From assembly GCA_964502215.1 (NCBI GenBank), contig CAZCUN010000013.1, positions 1 to 64,000 on the forward strand: 64,000 nucleotides of DNA. Direction: 5' to 3'. Below are positions 41,375 through 49,617 of the stretch, in pieces. The DNA is from JAALLB01 sp964502215 (lineage in GTDB: Bacteria; Pseudomonadota; Alphaproteobacteria; Rhizobiales; Rhizobiaceae). Every line of letters starts with the position of its first letter. Positions within the stretch are counted from its first letter, which is position 1. The notes beneath the pieces are model-generated. The model was not told the DNA's origin, did not search any database, and worked only from the letters and a program-made list of their open reading frames with translations. Position numbers and translations under genes: made by a program.

Positions 41375-42739
41375 ATGAGTTTTACAGTTGCTATAATCGG
41401 CCGCCCAAATGTGGGTAAGTCTACACTTTTCAATCGTCTGGTTGGAAAGCGTTTAGCTTTAGTTGACGATACGCCTGGCGTTACGCGGGATCGCAGGTTT
41501 GCAGAAGCTTCCATTGCAGCGCTTGAATTTAATGTCATTGATACTGCTGGTCTAGAAGAGGCGCATGAAGATAGCCTTGAAGGGCGTATGTGGGAGCAAA
41601 CCAGTGCTGCAATTGATGAAGCTGACGTTTCGCTGTTTTTAATTGATTCACGCGCAGGCATCATTCCTGATGACAGGACGTTTGCTAAAATTCTTCGCAA
41701 ATCACAAAAGCCCGTTATCCTTGTTGCAAACAAGATGGAAGGCAAACCGGGTGAAAGCGGGTATTATGACGCTTTTTCCTTAGGCTTTGGTGACCCTGTT
41801 CCAATTTCAGCTGAACATGGTCAAGGCATGGCAGATCTTCATGATGCACTTGTTAATGCAGTAGGCCAAGATATTGCATATCCTTTGGAAGAAGAAAAAC
41901 AGGATGAAGATAATCCTGTTTTGAAAATAGCAATAGTTGGTCGCCCCAATGCGGGTAAATCTACGTTGATTAATCAGATGGTTGGCAACGAGCGTATGTT
42001 AACAGGCCCTGAGGCTGGAATTACGCGCGATTCTATTTCGGTCGATTGGGAATGGGAAGGCCGCACCATCCGCCTTTATGATACAGCAGGGATGCGCAAG
42101 AAAGCGCGGGTTCAAGAAAAGCTTGAAAAGTTATCAGTCTCTGATGGGCTTCGCTCCATTCAATATGCTGAAGTGGTAATCGTTGTTTTGGATTGTACCA
42201 TTCCGTTTGAAAAACAAGATGTGCAAATTATAGATTATGTTATCCGCGAAGGACGTGCGCCTGTTATTGCACTTAACAAATGGGACTTGGTTGATGATCG
42301 TCAGGAAACGTTGAAAGAATTACTCTTGGTTTCGCAAGAGGCAATTTCTCAAGTCAAAAACATGAAGGTAATTCCGATATCTGGCGAAACAGGTGAGGGG
42401 TTAGATAAACTTATGGAAGCGGTGCAAGAAGTTGATGCAGCTTGGAACCGTCGTATCCCAACCTCTCCGCTTAACCGTTGGTTAGAAGGGGTGCAGTATC
42501 ATCACCCACCGCCAGCTGTTTCAGGACGACGTATCAAACTCAAATATGTAACGCAGGCTAAAAGCCGTCCGCCAACATTCATGGTTTCAAGTTCACGTGC
42601 TGATGCGTTACCAGATTCTTATATAAAATATCTAATCAACTCCATCCGCAAAGAGTTCAACCTTGATGCTGTGCCAATAAGGCTCTTCGTGCGCAAGGGA
42701 GAAAACCCCTATGCAGGTAGGAAAAAGCGCAATAATTGA
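41375..42739 (+). CDS. der: Ribosome-assembly GTPase Der (EngA)
   Basis: Double GTPase required for 50S subunit assembly. From the ATG at 41375 it has 454 residues; the frame is open further upstream but that part is not conserved. The first G domain has GRPNVGKSTLF, DTAG and NKME. The second has GRPNAGKSTLI, DTAGMRKKARV and NKWD. The C-terminal KH-like domain (PPAVSGRRIKLKYVTQAKSRPPTF) completes the family layout. It is downstream of the YfgM-like gene and probably co-transcribed. Confidence 0.97.
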   Translation: MSFTVAIIGRPNVGKSTLFNRLVGKRLALVDDTPGVTRDRRFAEASIAALEFNVIDTAGLEEAHEDSLEGRMWEQTSAAIDEADVSLFLIDSRAGIIPDDRTFAKILRKSQKPVILVANKMEGKPGESGYYDAFSLGFGDPVPISAEHGQGMADLHDALVNAVGQDIAYPLEEEKQDEDNPVLKIAIVGRPNAGKSTLINQMVGNERMLTGPEAGITRDSISVDWEWEGRTIRLYDTAGMRKKARVQEKLEKLSVSDGLRSIQYAEVVIVVLDCTIPFEKQDVQIIDYVIREGRAPVIALNKWDLVDDRQETLKELLLVSQEAISQVKNMKVIPISGETGEGLDKLMEAVQEVDAAWNRRIPTSPLNRWLEGVQYHHPPPAVSGRRIKLKYVTQAKSRPPTFMVSSSRADALPDSYIKYLINSIRKEFNLDAVPIRLFVRKGENPYAGRKKRNN

Positions 42740-42927
42740 GGTAAACTTTGTAAGAATTTTATCTTGCGAACTGCGGCTTCAGTACCACGTTAAGATTTTT
42801 TAAACGTTCATTTTACCATCAATTAAGGTTAACAGTTTACATTCTCCACTAAGGCCAGAGCAGGTCAGTAATTGTTCGGTGCAGTTTTTGTTTTAATTGC
42901 ATCTGTGTTTTGAGTGGAGTTTTAGTT

Positions 42928-44070
42928 TTGCGTAACTCGAGTAGAAAAAGCACGTCCATCGTGAGACGTGTAGCGAATTCATTTTTAATTGGTGGCATCG
43001 CAACCGTTATATTTTCCAGCCAAACTGTAGAAATTGCGCATCAAGATGTAGCAAGTCTTGTCGGTAAGACAGGTAAAGATCGTTGGCTTGCCCATATTGA
43101 AGCGCCAATTGGTGAAACAATTGCACTGACAACCGCAAGCATGCTCGGCAAAGAAAAAGCCCAACTTGAAACGGGTCATGCCCCAAGAAATTTAACCGTT
43201 TCAAAAGAAATTAAAAAAGACCCTATACCCCAAAGCATAAATCGCGCACTGAAAAGCGGACGCGTTCTTCAAACGACAGCAAGACAAGCGCCAGAAAAAT
43301 TCAATGCAGGCACAGTGCTTGAGCGCCATAGCGTTTTACAGCCGATTGATCAGGGTAAAAAACAAGTCCTTGCCTTTGTAAAGCCAAAGCCAAACAAAGA
43401 AGCCATGCAAGTCGCAGCAGTTTTTCATCGTAAGACGAAGAAAAAGAAAAATCTGCCAAAAACAAAGCATCTACCAGTGCAAGTTGCAAAGCTTGTAAAG
43501 CAGTCGCAAGGCTCAATTCTTTCTTACTCTGCGCAACCAAAAGTAGAGCAATCGCCTTTTTCTGCTGTCTTGGTTGAAAAGAAGCCTGTGAAAATTGTTC
43601 CAAAACTGGGCAAGGGTGATCATAGTTGGGCTAAAAAACAATTGCCAAGAAGTTCTTTTTCTAAAAAACAACAAACTTGCTTAGCGCGTGGTATTTACTT
43701 CGAGGCACGGGGAGAATCTGTCAAAGGTCAGGCCGCCGTTTCACAGGTTATTTTGAATCGTGTGCGTAATCCACATTACCCAAATTCTATTTGCGGTGTC
43801 GTATATCAAAACTCTCATTGGTATAATCGTTGCCAGTTTTCTTTCGCATGTGATCGTATAAAAGATCGTGTAAACAACAAGAAATTGTATAAGCAAGCTC
43901 AACATATCGCAGCAGAAACAACCGCAGGGCGCATTTGGTTCCCACAAGTGGGTTCATCCACACATTATCATGCTACATATGTCGCACCAAAGTGGCGGAA
44001 AAAGATGAAACGAGTAGGTAGAATCGGTTTGCACATCTTTTACCGCACATATGGCGGTGGATGGTCGTAA
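42928..44070 (+). CDS. SleB-family cell wall hydrolase
   Basis: 380 residues if translation starts at the TTG at 42928, which has GGAG 8 bases upstream; an in-frame TTG at 42910 lacks this. An N-terminal hydrophobic helix (ANSFLIGGIATVIFSS) is followed by about 230 basic, low-complexity residues rich in Lys and Gln. Residues about 250-380 form the Hydrolase_2 (SleB) domain: CLARGIYFEARGESVKGQAA with its catalytic-type Glu, SQVILNRVRNPHYP, QFSFACD and THYHATYVAPKW. It is predicted to cleave peptidoglycan in the periplasm. The basic linker could bind the wall or DNA-like polyanions. Confidence 0.88.
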   Translation: MRNSSRKSTSIVRRVANSFLIGGIATVIFSSQTVEIAHQDVASLVGKTGKDRWLAHIEAPIGETIALTTASMLGKEKAQLETGHAPRNLTVSKEIKKDPIPQSINRALKSGRVLQTTARQAPEKFNAGTVLERHSVLQPIDQGKKQVLAFVKPKPNKEAMQVAAVFHRKTKKKKNLPKTKHLPVQVAKLVKQSQGSILSYSAQPKVEQSPFSAVLVEKKPVKIVPKLGKGDHSWAKKQLPRSSFSKKQQTCLARGIYFEARGESVKGQAAVSQVILNRVRNPHYPNSICGVVYQNSHWYNRCQFSFACDRIKDRVNNKKLYKQAQHIAAETTAGRIWFPQVGSSTHYHATYVAPKWRKKMKRVGRIGLHIFYRTYGGGWS

Positions 44071-44110
44071 AATCGACCTAAAAATAGCCTTTAAATCAAC
44101 GGATTCTTTA

Positions 44111-44146
44111 AAAACCCCTGTAGCCTCATTGTCGCAGGGGTTTTTT
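44111..44146 (+). terminator. Intrinsic terminator after the SleB gene
   Basis: Ten-base stem AAAACCCCTG (44111-44120) with CAGGGGTTTT (44135-44144), 14-base loop and a T6 run. It ends the cell wall hydrolase transcript. Confidence 0.9.
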
Positions 44147-44195
44147 GTTTGCCTAAAACTTTATTTTTCAACGACTTAAGTAGTAAAGAGACCGC

Positions 44196-44224
44196 TTGAC
44201 AGAAAAGGGGTGCCTATCTATGTT
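44196..44224 (+). promoter_or_regulatory. Candidate sigma-70-type promoter upstream of the ATP synthase F0 operon
   Basis: TTGACA (44196-44201) and TATGTT (44219-44224) are separated by 17 bases, giving a predicted start near 44231. The transcript would lead into atpI about 120 bases downstream. The position overlaps the short terminator at 44227-44249, so transcripts initiated here would lack the stem's left arm and escape it. Confidence 0.5.
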
Positions 44225-44226
44225 GC

Positions 44227-44249
44227 GCCCATCTTACGGGCTTTTTTTT
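44227..44249 (+). terminator. Short terminator-like hairpin overlapping the F0 operon promoter
   Basis: GCCC (44227-44230), seven-base loop, GGGC (44238-44241), then eight Ts. The stem is short, but the T-tract is strong. It probably backs up the terminator at 44111-44146 and shields the F0 promoter from read-through. Confidence 0.55.
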
Positions 44250-44353
44250 AAGAGTTAGTTTTCCGTTTCAGATTAAAGCAATTCGATAAGCATTTTTAAT
44301 CGCATATCATTGGGTTATATTGGCATTAGCTAAATCCAAACTTAAGGCTTGAA

Positions 44354-44668
44354 ATGAACAAGAAAACAAACCCTTCTAATCACAGTTCTAAAGATGATCT
44401 GGAAAACAGGCTAAGTGATATTAACAAACGTCTTGGGCGTGATGTTGGTAGCGAAGAGGTTGGCGAGATCAAAAAACCGGGCAATTCCGGAATGGCGCAA
44501 GGCATGCGTATCGCTTCAGAATTTGTTTCTGCGATACTTGTCGGAGCTGCTTTCGGATATGCAATAGATTGGCTTTTTGATATAGCTCCTTTTGCAATGA
44601 TATCGTTTTTACTGCTTGGTTTCGTGGCTGGTGTGTTAAACGTAATGCGCGCTGCCAAAAATATGTAA
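44354..44668 (+). CDS. atpI: ATP synthase assembly protein AtpI/AtpZ
   Basis: 104 residues with two transmembrane helices (FVSAILVGAAFGYAIDWLF and ISFLLLGFVAGVLNVMRAA). It is the usual first gene of alphaproteobacterial F0 operons and assists c-ring assembly or magnesium supply to the synthase. The N-terminal 50 residues are hydrophilic. A 73-base gap separates it from atpB. Confidence 0.92.
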   Translation: MNKKTNPSNHSSKDDLENRLSDINKRLGRDVGSEEVGEIKKPGNSGMAQGMRIASEFVSAILVGAAFGYAIDWLFDIAPFAMISFLLLGFVAGVLNVMRAAKNM

Positions 44669-44741
44669 GGCGAGTTTCGTCTAAGAATTTAACTGCATAT
44701 GCAAATATGCAAAGACAAATTGAATAGATAGAGAAGACAAA

Positions 44742-45494
44742 GTGGCAAACGATCCTATTAGTCAGTTTAAACTAAAAGAACTCATTCCCCTAGAAATAGG
44801 TGGTTTAGACATTTCTTTCACTAACTCGTCTTTGTTTATGGTGGCGACAGTTTTAGCTACGTCTGTATTTTTCATTTGGGCAATCAGTGGCCGTGGTCTT
44901 GTACCAGGTCGCGCGCAGTCATTAGCAGAAATGACCTATGAGTTTGTTGCAGGTATGCTTCGAGACTCGGCAGGTTCAGAAGGCATGAAGTTCTTCCCAC
45001 TGGTATTCTCGCTATTCTTATTCATTCTAGTTGCCAATATGTTTGGTATGTTCCCTTATTTCTTTACGGTTACTAGCCATATCATCATTACAGTAATGCT
45101 GGCGATGTTGGTGTTTCTAACTGTCATTCTTTATGGTCTATACAAACACGGTGTTGGTTTTTTGAAAATCTTCGTGCCAAGCGGTGTACCTGGTTTCATT
45201 CTTCCATTGGTTGTTTTGATCGAAATTATCTCATTCTTTTCTCGTCCTCTTAGCCACTCAGTGCGTCTTTTTGCTAATATGTTAGCAGGTCACATTACGC
45301 TCAAAGTGTTTGCGGGCTTTATAACTTCAATGTCTGCAGCAGGTGCCGTTGGTATCGCAGGTGCTATATTACCATTGTTGATGGTAGTTGGCCTTACAGG
45401 CTTAGAATTCCTTGTAGCATTCCTACAAGCTTACGTGTTTACATTGCTAACATGCATGTATCTAAATGATGCTCTCCATCCAGGTGGGCACTAA
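44742..45494 (+). CDS. atpB: ATP synthase F0 subunit a
   Basis: Forms the proton half-channels next to the c-ring. 250 residues from a GTG start at 44742 with AGAGAAG upstream. The essential Arg is in SHSVRLFANMLAGHITL; the C-terminal helix reads LEFLVAFLQAYVFTLLTCMYLNDALH with the conserved Glu and Gln. Length and the five-to-six-helix topology are standard. It is followed by atpE in the same operon. Confidence 0.97.
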   Translation: MANDPISQFKLKELIPLEIGGLDISFTNSSLFMVATVLATSVFFIWAISGRGLVPGRAQSLAEMTYEFVAGMLRDSAGSEGMKFFPLVFSLFLFILVANMFGMFPYFFTVTSHIIITVMLAMLVFLTVILYGLYKHGVGFLKIFVPSGVPGFILPLVVLIEIISFFSRPLSHSVRLFANMLAGHITLKVFAGFITSMSAAGAVGIAGAILPLLMVVGLTGLEFLVAFLQAYVFTLLTCMYLNDALHPGGH

Positions 45495-45530
45495 TAATTA
45501 TCTTTGCATATCCATAAAGGAGCTATCAAA

Positions 45531-45758
45531 ATGGAAGCAGAAGCAGCAAAATATCTTGGCGCAGGCCTAGCAGCAATCGGCATCGGTGCAGCAGCAATGG
45601 GTGTGGGTAACATTTTTGGACAGTTCCTATCAGGCGCTCTTCGTAACCCATCAGCAGCAGATGGCCAATTCGGTCGTTTGATCTTTGGCTTTGCCGTGAC
45701 AGAAGCTCTAGGCATTTTCGCGTTCCTAGTAGCGCTACTTCTACTATTCGTGGTCTAA
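45531..45758 (+). CDS. atpE: ATP synthase F0 subunit c
   Basis: 75-residue hairpin protein of the rotating ring; the start at 45531 has AAAGGAG 7 bases upstream. Helix 1 is LGAGLAAIGIGAAAMGVGN, the polar loop has RNPSA, and the proton-carrying Glu is in helix 2 (GFAVTEALGIFAF). The strong ribosome binding site and the hairpin downstream fit the need for many copies per complex. Confidence 0.97.
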   Translation: MEAEAAKYLGAGLAAIGIGAAAMGVGNIFGQFLSGALRNPSAADGQFGRLIFGFAVTEALGIFAFLVALLLLFVV

Positions 45759-45774
45759 GTAAAATTTGAATATC

Positions 45775-45806
45775 TCAAAGGCAGGCTCTTATCGTTCTGC
45801 CTTTGA
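45775..45806 (+). promoter_or_regulatory. Intercistronic hairpin between atpE and atpF'
   Basis: Perfect 10-bp stem TCAAAGGCAG (45775-45784) with CTGCCTTTGA (45797-45806) and a 12-base loop, 16 bases after the atpE stop. A T-rich but interrupted stretch follows. It may act as a partial terminator or a 3' stabiliser that raises atpE mRNA over the b subunits. Confidence 0.6.
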
Positions 45807-45845
45807 AGTTATTTCATTTTCCTAGATCATATCTGGAGTAGAAGT

Positions 45846-46379
45846 ATGTTTATCACTCAGGCACTAGCCGCTGAAGAAGCAACTTCAGGTGGAGTATTCC
45901 CTCCATTTGATCCTGCAACCTTTGCATCACAAATTTTGTGGCTCGTCATAACATTTGGCGTGTTCTACATGATTATGAGCCGTGTGATTATTCCACGTCT
46001 TGCAGGTATACTTGAAGTTCGTCACGATCGTATTTCTCGTGATCTTGATGAAACTGAAAGATTGAAAAATGAAGCGGATGCAGCACATGCTGCGTATGAG
46101 CATGATCTTGCAGAAGCCAAGAAAAATGCACATTCAATTGCTTCCGAAGCTACTGAAAAAACCAAAGCAGAATCAGCTGCAGCCCGTGAAAAGGTTGAAG
46201 CAGAACTTGCAGGTAAAATGGCTGACGCAGAAGCTCGTATTGCAGACATTAAAGCAAAAGCAATGGCTGAAGTCGGCACAATTGCTAATGACACAGCAGC
46301 TGAAATTGTAAAAGATCTGATTGGCGGTAAGCTAACAAAATCAGAACTTGCAAAAGCTGTTACCTCATCGGTTAAATAG
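45846..46379 (+). CDS. atpF': ATP synthase F0 subunit b'
   Basis: 177 residues: N-terminal extension, one transmembrane helix (ILWLVITFGVFYMIMSRVIIP, about residues 30-50) and a long charged coiled coil rich in Ala, Glu and Lys. Alphaproteobacteria use a b/b' heterodimer as the stator stalk, and b' precedes b, as here. The N-terminal ITQALAAEEATSGGVFPPFD is typical of b'. Confidence 0.94.
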   Translation: MFITQALAAEEATSGGVFPPFDPATFASQILWLVITFGVFYMIMSRVIIPRLAGILEVRHDRISRDLDETERLKNEADAAHAAYEHDLAEAKKNAHSIASEATEKTKAESAAAREKVEAELAGKMADAEARIADIKAKAMAEVGTIANDTAAEIVKDLIGGKLTKSELAKAVTSSVK

Positions 46380-46388
46380 GAGATTATC

Positions 46389-46868
46389 ATGGACGCAACC
46401 GCATGGTCCCTCGTTGGTCTCGTACTCTTCATGGGTCTTGTTCTTTATCTTAAAGTGCCAGCAATGATCACTAAAGGTCTTGATGAAAGATCTGATAAAA
46501 TCCGTACTGATTTAGACGAAGCGCGTGAGCTACGCGAAGAAGCACAAAACCTTCTTGCTGAGTATCAAGCTAAACGTCAGGCTGCAGAAAAAGAAGCTGA
46601 AGAAATTGTTGCTGTTGCTAAGCGAGAGGCAAGTGCTCTTTCTGAAGATGCAGCACGCAAAACAGCAGAATTTGTTGAGCGTCGTACAGCTTCAGCAGAA
46701 CAAAAAATTGCACAAGCAGAAGCACAAGCTATGGCAGATGTAAGAGCATCAGCAGTAGATGTTGCAATTGCTGCTGCTGAACAAATTGTTGCGGGTAAGA
46801 CGACAGGTTCAACAGCAAGTGGTTTAATTAAAAGCAGCATTGCTGAGATTAAAACTAAGCTGAACTAA
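46389..46868 (+). CDS. atpF: ATP synthase F0 subunit b
   Basis: 159 residues with an N-terminal transmembrane helix (SLVGLVLFMGLVLYLKVP) and a coiled coil (DEARELREEAQNLLAEYQAK). It forms the peripheral stalk with b'. The gene follows atpF' after nine bases and ends the F0 operon at a strong terminator. The F1 genes are not in this window, as expected for alphaproteobacteria. Confidence 0.95.
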   Translation: MDATAWSLVGLVLFMGLVLYLKVPAMITKGLDERSDKIRTDLDEARELREEAQNLLAEYQAKRQAAEKEAEEIVAVAKREASALSEDAARKTAEFVERRTASAEQKIAQAEAQAMADVRASAVDVAIAAAEQIVAGKTTGSTASGLIKSSIAEIKTKLN

Positions 46869-46893
46869 ATAGCTTTCAATCTTGAAAATTTTT

Positions 46894-46918
46894 AAGGCGC
46901 TTTTTTAGCGCCTTTTTT
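46894..46918. terminator. Bidirectional terminator between atpF and rnhB
   Basis: Seven-base stem AAGGCGC (46894-46900) with GCGCCTT (46908-46914), flanked by T runs to the right and A runs to the left, so it can end both the F0 operon and the leftward rnhB gene. Confidence 0.88.
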
Positions 46919-46919
46919 A

Positions 46920-47576
46920 TTACGAATTTTCCTCTAACATTTGCTTTAACGGTGAAAAGCTTTTGCGGTGTAGAGGGCAAGGGCCAAATTCCAAAATAGC
47001 GTCACGGTGTTTTTTCGAGCCATACCCCTTATGCCCTGCAAAACCATAGCGTGGAAATAGTTTATCAGCTTCTATCATCATGCGGTCGCGGATAACCTTC
47101 GCAATGATGGAAGCCGCAGCAATTGAAAGAGATCTAGCATCTCCTTTGACAAAAGCCTCACCAATATTTTTTAACTTCTCAGGTACATCACGGCCATCAA
47201 CCATTGCATAATCTGCCGTAATAGGAAGAGAGTGAACTGAAATTTCCATAGCGCGTAATGCAGCCGCTCGGATGTTGATGCTATCAATCATTTCTGCATT
47301 TAAAGAGCACCAAGCAACCTGCGATGTTTTTAAAATTTCATCAAATAAGAGTTCACGCTTTTTCTCGGTGAGTTTTTTAGAATCGTTTAATCCCTTAGGT
47401 AAAATTTCAGGATCAAGAATAACCGCCGCCGCAGTAACTGGCCCAGCAAGTGGTCCACGGCCTGCTTCATCTACACCTGCAATAGCTTGCTTACCGTTGT
47501 TAAATAACGTCTCTTCTATAAAGAAGTCTGGTGCATTTGGAAGTGTAAAGGATTTAAGAGAATCAGTGAGTGACAT
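46920..47576 (-). CDS. rnhB: Ribonuclease HII
   Basis: Removes ribonucleotides and RNA-DNA hybrid RNA. 218 residues. The active-site block is IAGVDEAGRGPLAGPV (Asp-Glu) near residue 33; the further Asp residues are in YAMVDGRDVP and KGDARSLSIAAASIIAKVIRD. GSKKHRDAILEFGPCPLHRKSF is the family C-terminal block. It follows the radical SAM gene in the same direction, with an 87-base gap that holds a hairpin. Confidence 0.96.
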   Translation of the reverse strand: MSLTDSLKSFTLPNAPDFFIEETLFNNGKQAIAGVDEAGRGPLAGPVTAAAVILDPEILPKGLNDSKKLTEKKRELLFDEILKTSQVAWCSLNAEMIDSINIRAAALRAMEISVHSLPITADYAMVDGRDVPEKLKNIGEAFVKGDARSLSIAAASIIAKVIRDRMMIEADKLFPRYGFAGHKGYGSKKHRDAILEFGPCPLHRKSFSPLKQMLEENS

Positions 47577-47613
47577 ACGGGGAATACTATCTACTCACTG
47601 ATCCTCTTGAAAG

Positions 47614-47647
47614 CCCGATAAGTAAATTGCGGCGGCAACTTATCGGG
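47614..47647 (-). terminator. Hairpin between the radical SAM gene and rnhB
   Basis: Perfect 10-bp stem CCCGATAAGT (47614-47623) with ACTTATCGGG (47638-47647), 14-base loop. On the minus strand only CTTTC follows, so it is a weak terminator or a processing/attenuation structure. Confidence 0.5.
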
Positions 47648-47663
47648 TATTGAGTAATAATTT

Positions 47664-48836
47664 TTAGAAAAGGGTCAATTGATTTTCTACTTCTTGCGCA
47701 GGCGCTATAAATTGAGAATTATCAAGCGTACGCTTTACTTCATTAAGACCAAGCTTCTTGCAGGCGATTTCAAAGCGTCTGCCAATTTGCCATGCATATG
47801 GTCCGTCACCGCGCATGCGTTTGCCATATTCAGCATCATAATCCTTGCCACCTCGTAAAGCGCGCAACAGGTTCATCACATGGCGGTAACGGTCTGGGTA
47901 ATGCTTTAAGAGCCAATCGCGAAAGAGGGGGGAAACCTCTCGCGGTAACCTCAGCATAATAAAGCCTGCCTCTGTTGCACCAGCCGCTTGAGCTGAATCT
48001 AAAATACGCTCAATCTCATGGTCAGTAAGGGCAGGAATAACAGGCGCTACCATAGTTGAGGTAGGGATGCCTGCTTTAGTTAAATCGCGAATAGTTTTTA
48101 ATCGAAGGCCAGGGGTGGCAGCACGCGGTTCCATTGCGCGTGATAATCTTCGGTCAAGCGAAGTAATAGAGATTGCAACCTTCGCCAACCCTTTAGAGGC
48201 CATGCGAGACAAGATATCAATATCACGCGTGACAAGTGCTGATTTAGTGACAATACCAACTGGATGATTAGCCGCTTCTAAAACCTCAAGAATTTCTCGT
48301 GTAACCCGCCATTGTTTTTCAATTGGCTGATAGGGATCGGTGTTTGTTCCAATTGCAATAGTACGTGGCTTATAGTTTTTCTTAGCAAGTTCGCGCTCTA
48401 AGAGCTGGGGTGCATTTGATTTTGTAAAGAGCGTTGTTTCAAAATCAAGCCCGGCAGACAGCCCCATAAAGGAGTGTGAAGGACGTGCAAAACAATAAAT
48501 ACATCCATGCTCACATCCACGGTAAGGATTAATAGATCTATCAAACCCAATATCAGGTGAATCATTTTTTGTAATGATAGTTTTTGGTTTTTCTATTTGT
48601 ACATGGGTTCTGAAAGGAGGTAACTCATCCAATGTTTGCCAACCGTCATCAAATACATGACGCGAATGTTTATCAAATCGAGAAGAAGGATTTAAAGTTG
48701 CCGCACGTCCTTTATTTAAAGAGTTATGGCGTAATTTATCTACAGAAGTATCGCGACCAGTACTAATAACAGAAGCATCCATATAAGCTTCATGCGCTTT
48801 GATGGCATCGATGTTTTGTTCTCGCGCAACACTCAT
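47664..48836 (-). CDS. PA0069-family radical SAM protein
   Basis: 390 residues. The iron-sulfur motif CxxxCxxC is in YRGCEHGCIYCFARP near residue 107, followed by AIGTNTDPYQPIEKQWRVTR and IVTKSALVTRDIDIL. It resembles spore photoproduct lyase-like/Rv2578c-type radical SAM proteins of unknown substrate. In alphaproteobacteria it is often next to rnhB, as here. A role in DNA or nucleotide repair is only a guess from the neighbourhood. Confidence 0.9.
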   Translation of the reverse strand: MSVAREQNIDAIKAHEAYMDASVISTGRDTSVDKLRHNSLNKGRAATLNPSSRFDKHSRHVFDDGWQTLDELPPFRTHVQIEKPKTIITKNDSPDIGFDRSINPYRGCEHGCIYCFARPSHSFMGLSAGLDFETTLFTKSNAPQLLERELAKKNYKPRTIAIGTNTDPYQPIEKQWRVTREILEVLEAANHPVGIVTKSALVTRDIDILSRMASKGLAKVAISITSLDRRLSRAMEPRAATPGLRLKTIRDLTKAGIPTSTMVAPVIPALTDHEIERILDSAQAAGATEAGFIMLRLPREVSPLFRDWLLKHYPDRYRHVMNLLRALRGGKDYDAEYGKRMRGDGPYAWQIGRRFEIACKKLGLNEVKRTLDNSQFIAPAQEVENQLTLF

Positions 48837-49011
48837 GTTTATCTCCCTAATTCGTAATATGGAAAATATTCCTATTATATTATTCAGAACAAAGCAAGAA
48901 CATTTATTGCAAAATATTATCTTTTATTCGCAGAGCAAGTGAAATTGACATCCAAAGACGGCACACTAGGTTAGAAATAGAAATGTTGTATGATTCTAGG
49001 GCTGATGAAAT

Positions 49012-49560
49012 ATGGAAAATCAAACTTTCGAACTACCAAAGACTACAATTGAAGTTTTACAAGCTGTGAATAGATTACAAGCTGTGGATGCAACGGGCTT
49101 AACAGGTGAAGTAACACCAGAATCCTTTCAGCAAATTTGCGCGATGGTTTCCTCGGTGTTTAACGCACCTGTAGCCCAAATAACTTTATTAGAAGAATAT
49201 CGACAGTGCATAAAAACAAGCATTGGTTTTGATATTAAAGAAGCGCCAACTGAAACATCTTTTTGTGCTTATACAATCAGTTCTGGCAAGGATATTACGA
49301 TCATTAACGACACGAAGTTAGATGATATTTTTAAGCTAAGTCCATTTGTCGTAGAGCCACCTTATGTGCGGTTTTATGCAGGGTGCCCAGTTGCTTTTGA
49401 AGGCGAAAAAGTAGGAACACTATGCGTCTATGATTTTGAGCCAAGAAGTGAAGTAAGTAATGAGCAGCAAAGCTTCATGCGTAAACTGGCTTTAGATGCA
49501 CAGGCAGCAATTTATGGAGAGCATGAATCAAGCTCAACAAAGTCATTCAGTTATATGTAA
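49012..49560 (+). CDS. Stand-alone GAF domain protein
   Basis: 182 residues, nearly all one GAF domain (about 30-175): FQQICAMVSSVFNAPVAQITLL, ETSFCAYTISSGKDITIIND, RFYAGCPVAFEGEKVGTLCVYD. The SFCAYTI and GxPVxxxGxxxGTLCV-type blocks match GAF domains of two-component sensors, but no output domain is present. A ligand is unknown. The gene is followed by its own terminator and is divergent from the radical SAM gene. Confidence 0.88.
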   Translation: MENQTFELPKTTIEVLQAVNRLQAVDATGLTGEVTPESFQQICAMVSSVFNAPVAQITLLEEYRQCIKTSIGFDIKEAPTETSFCAYTISSGKDITIINDTKLDDIFKLSPFVVEPPYVRFYAGCPVAFEGEKVGTLCVYDFEPRSEVSNEQQSFMRKLALDAQAAIYGEHESSSTKSFSYM

Positions 49561-49561
49561 G

Positions 49562-49593
49562 AAAAGCGCCAATCTTTCGAGAGGCGCTTTTTA
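49562..49593 (+). terminator. Intrinsic terminator after the GAF gene
   Basis: Nine-base stem AAAAGCGCC (49562-49570) with GGCGCTTTT (49583-49591), 12-base loop. It lies between convergent genes and may also serve comE. Confidence 0.85.
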
Positions 49594-49617
49594 ATTGTTT
49601 TAATAATTTGAGATGTT

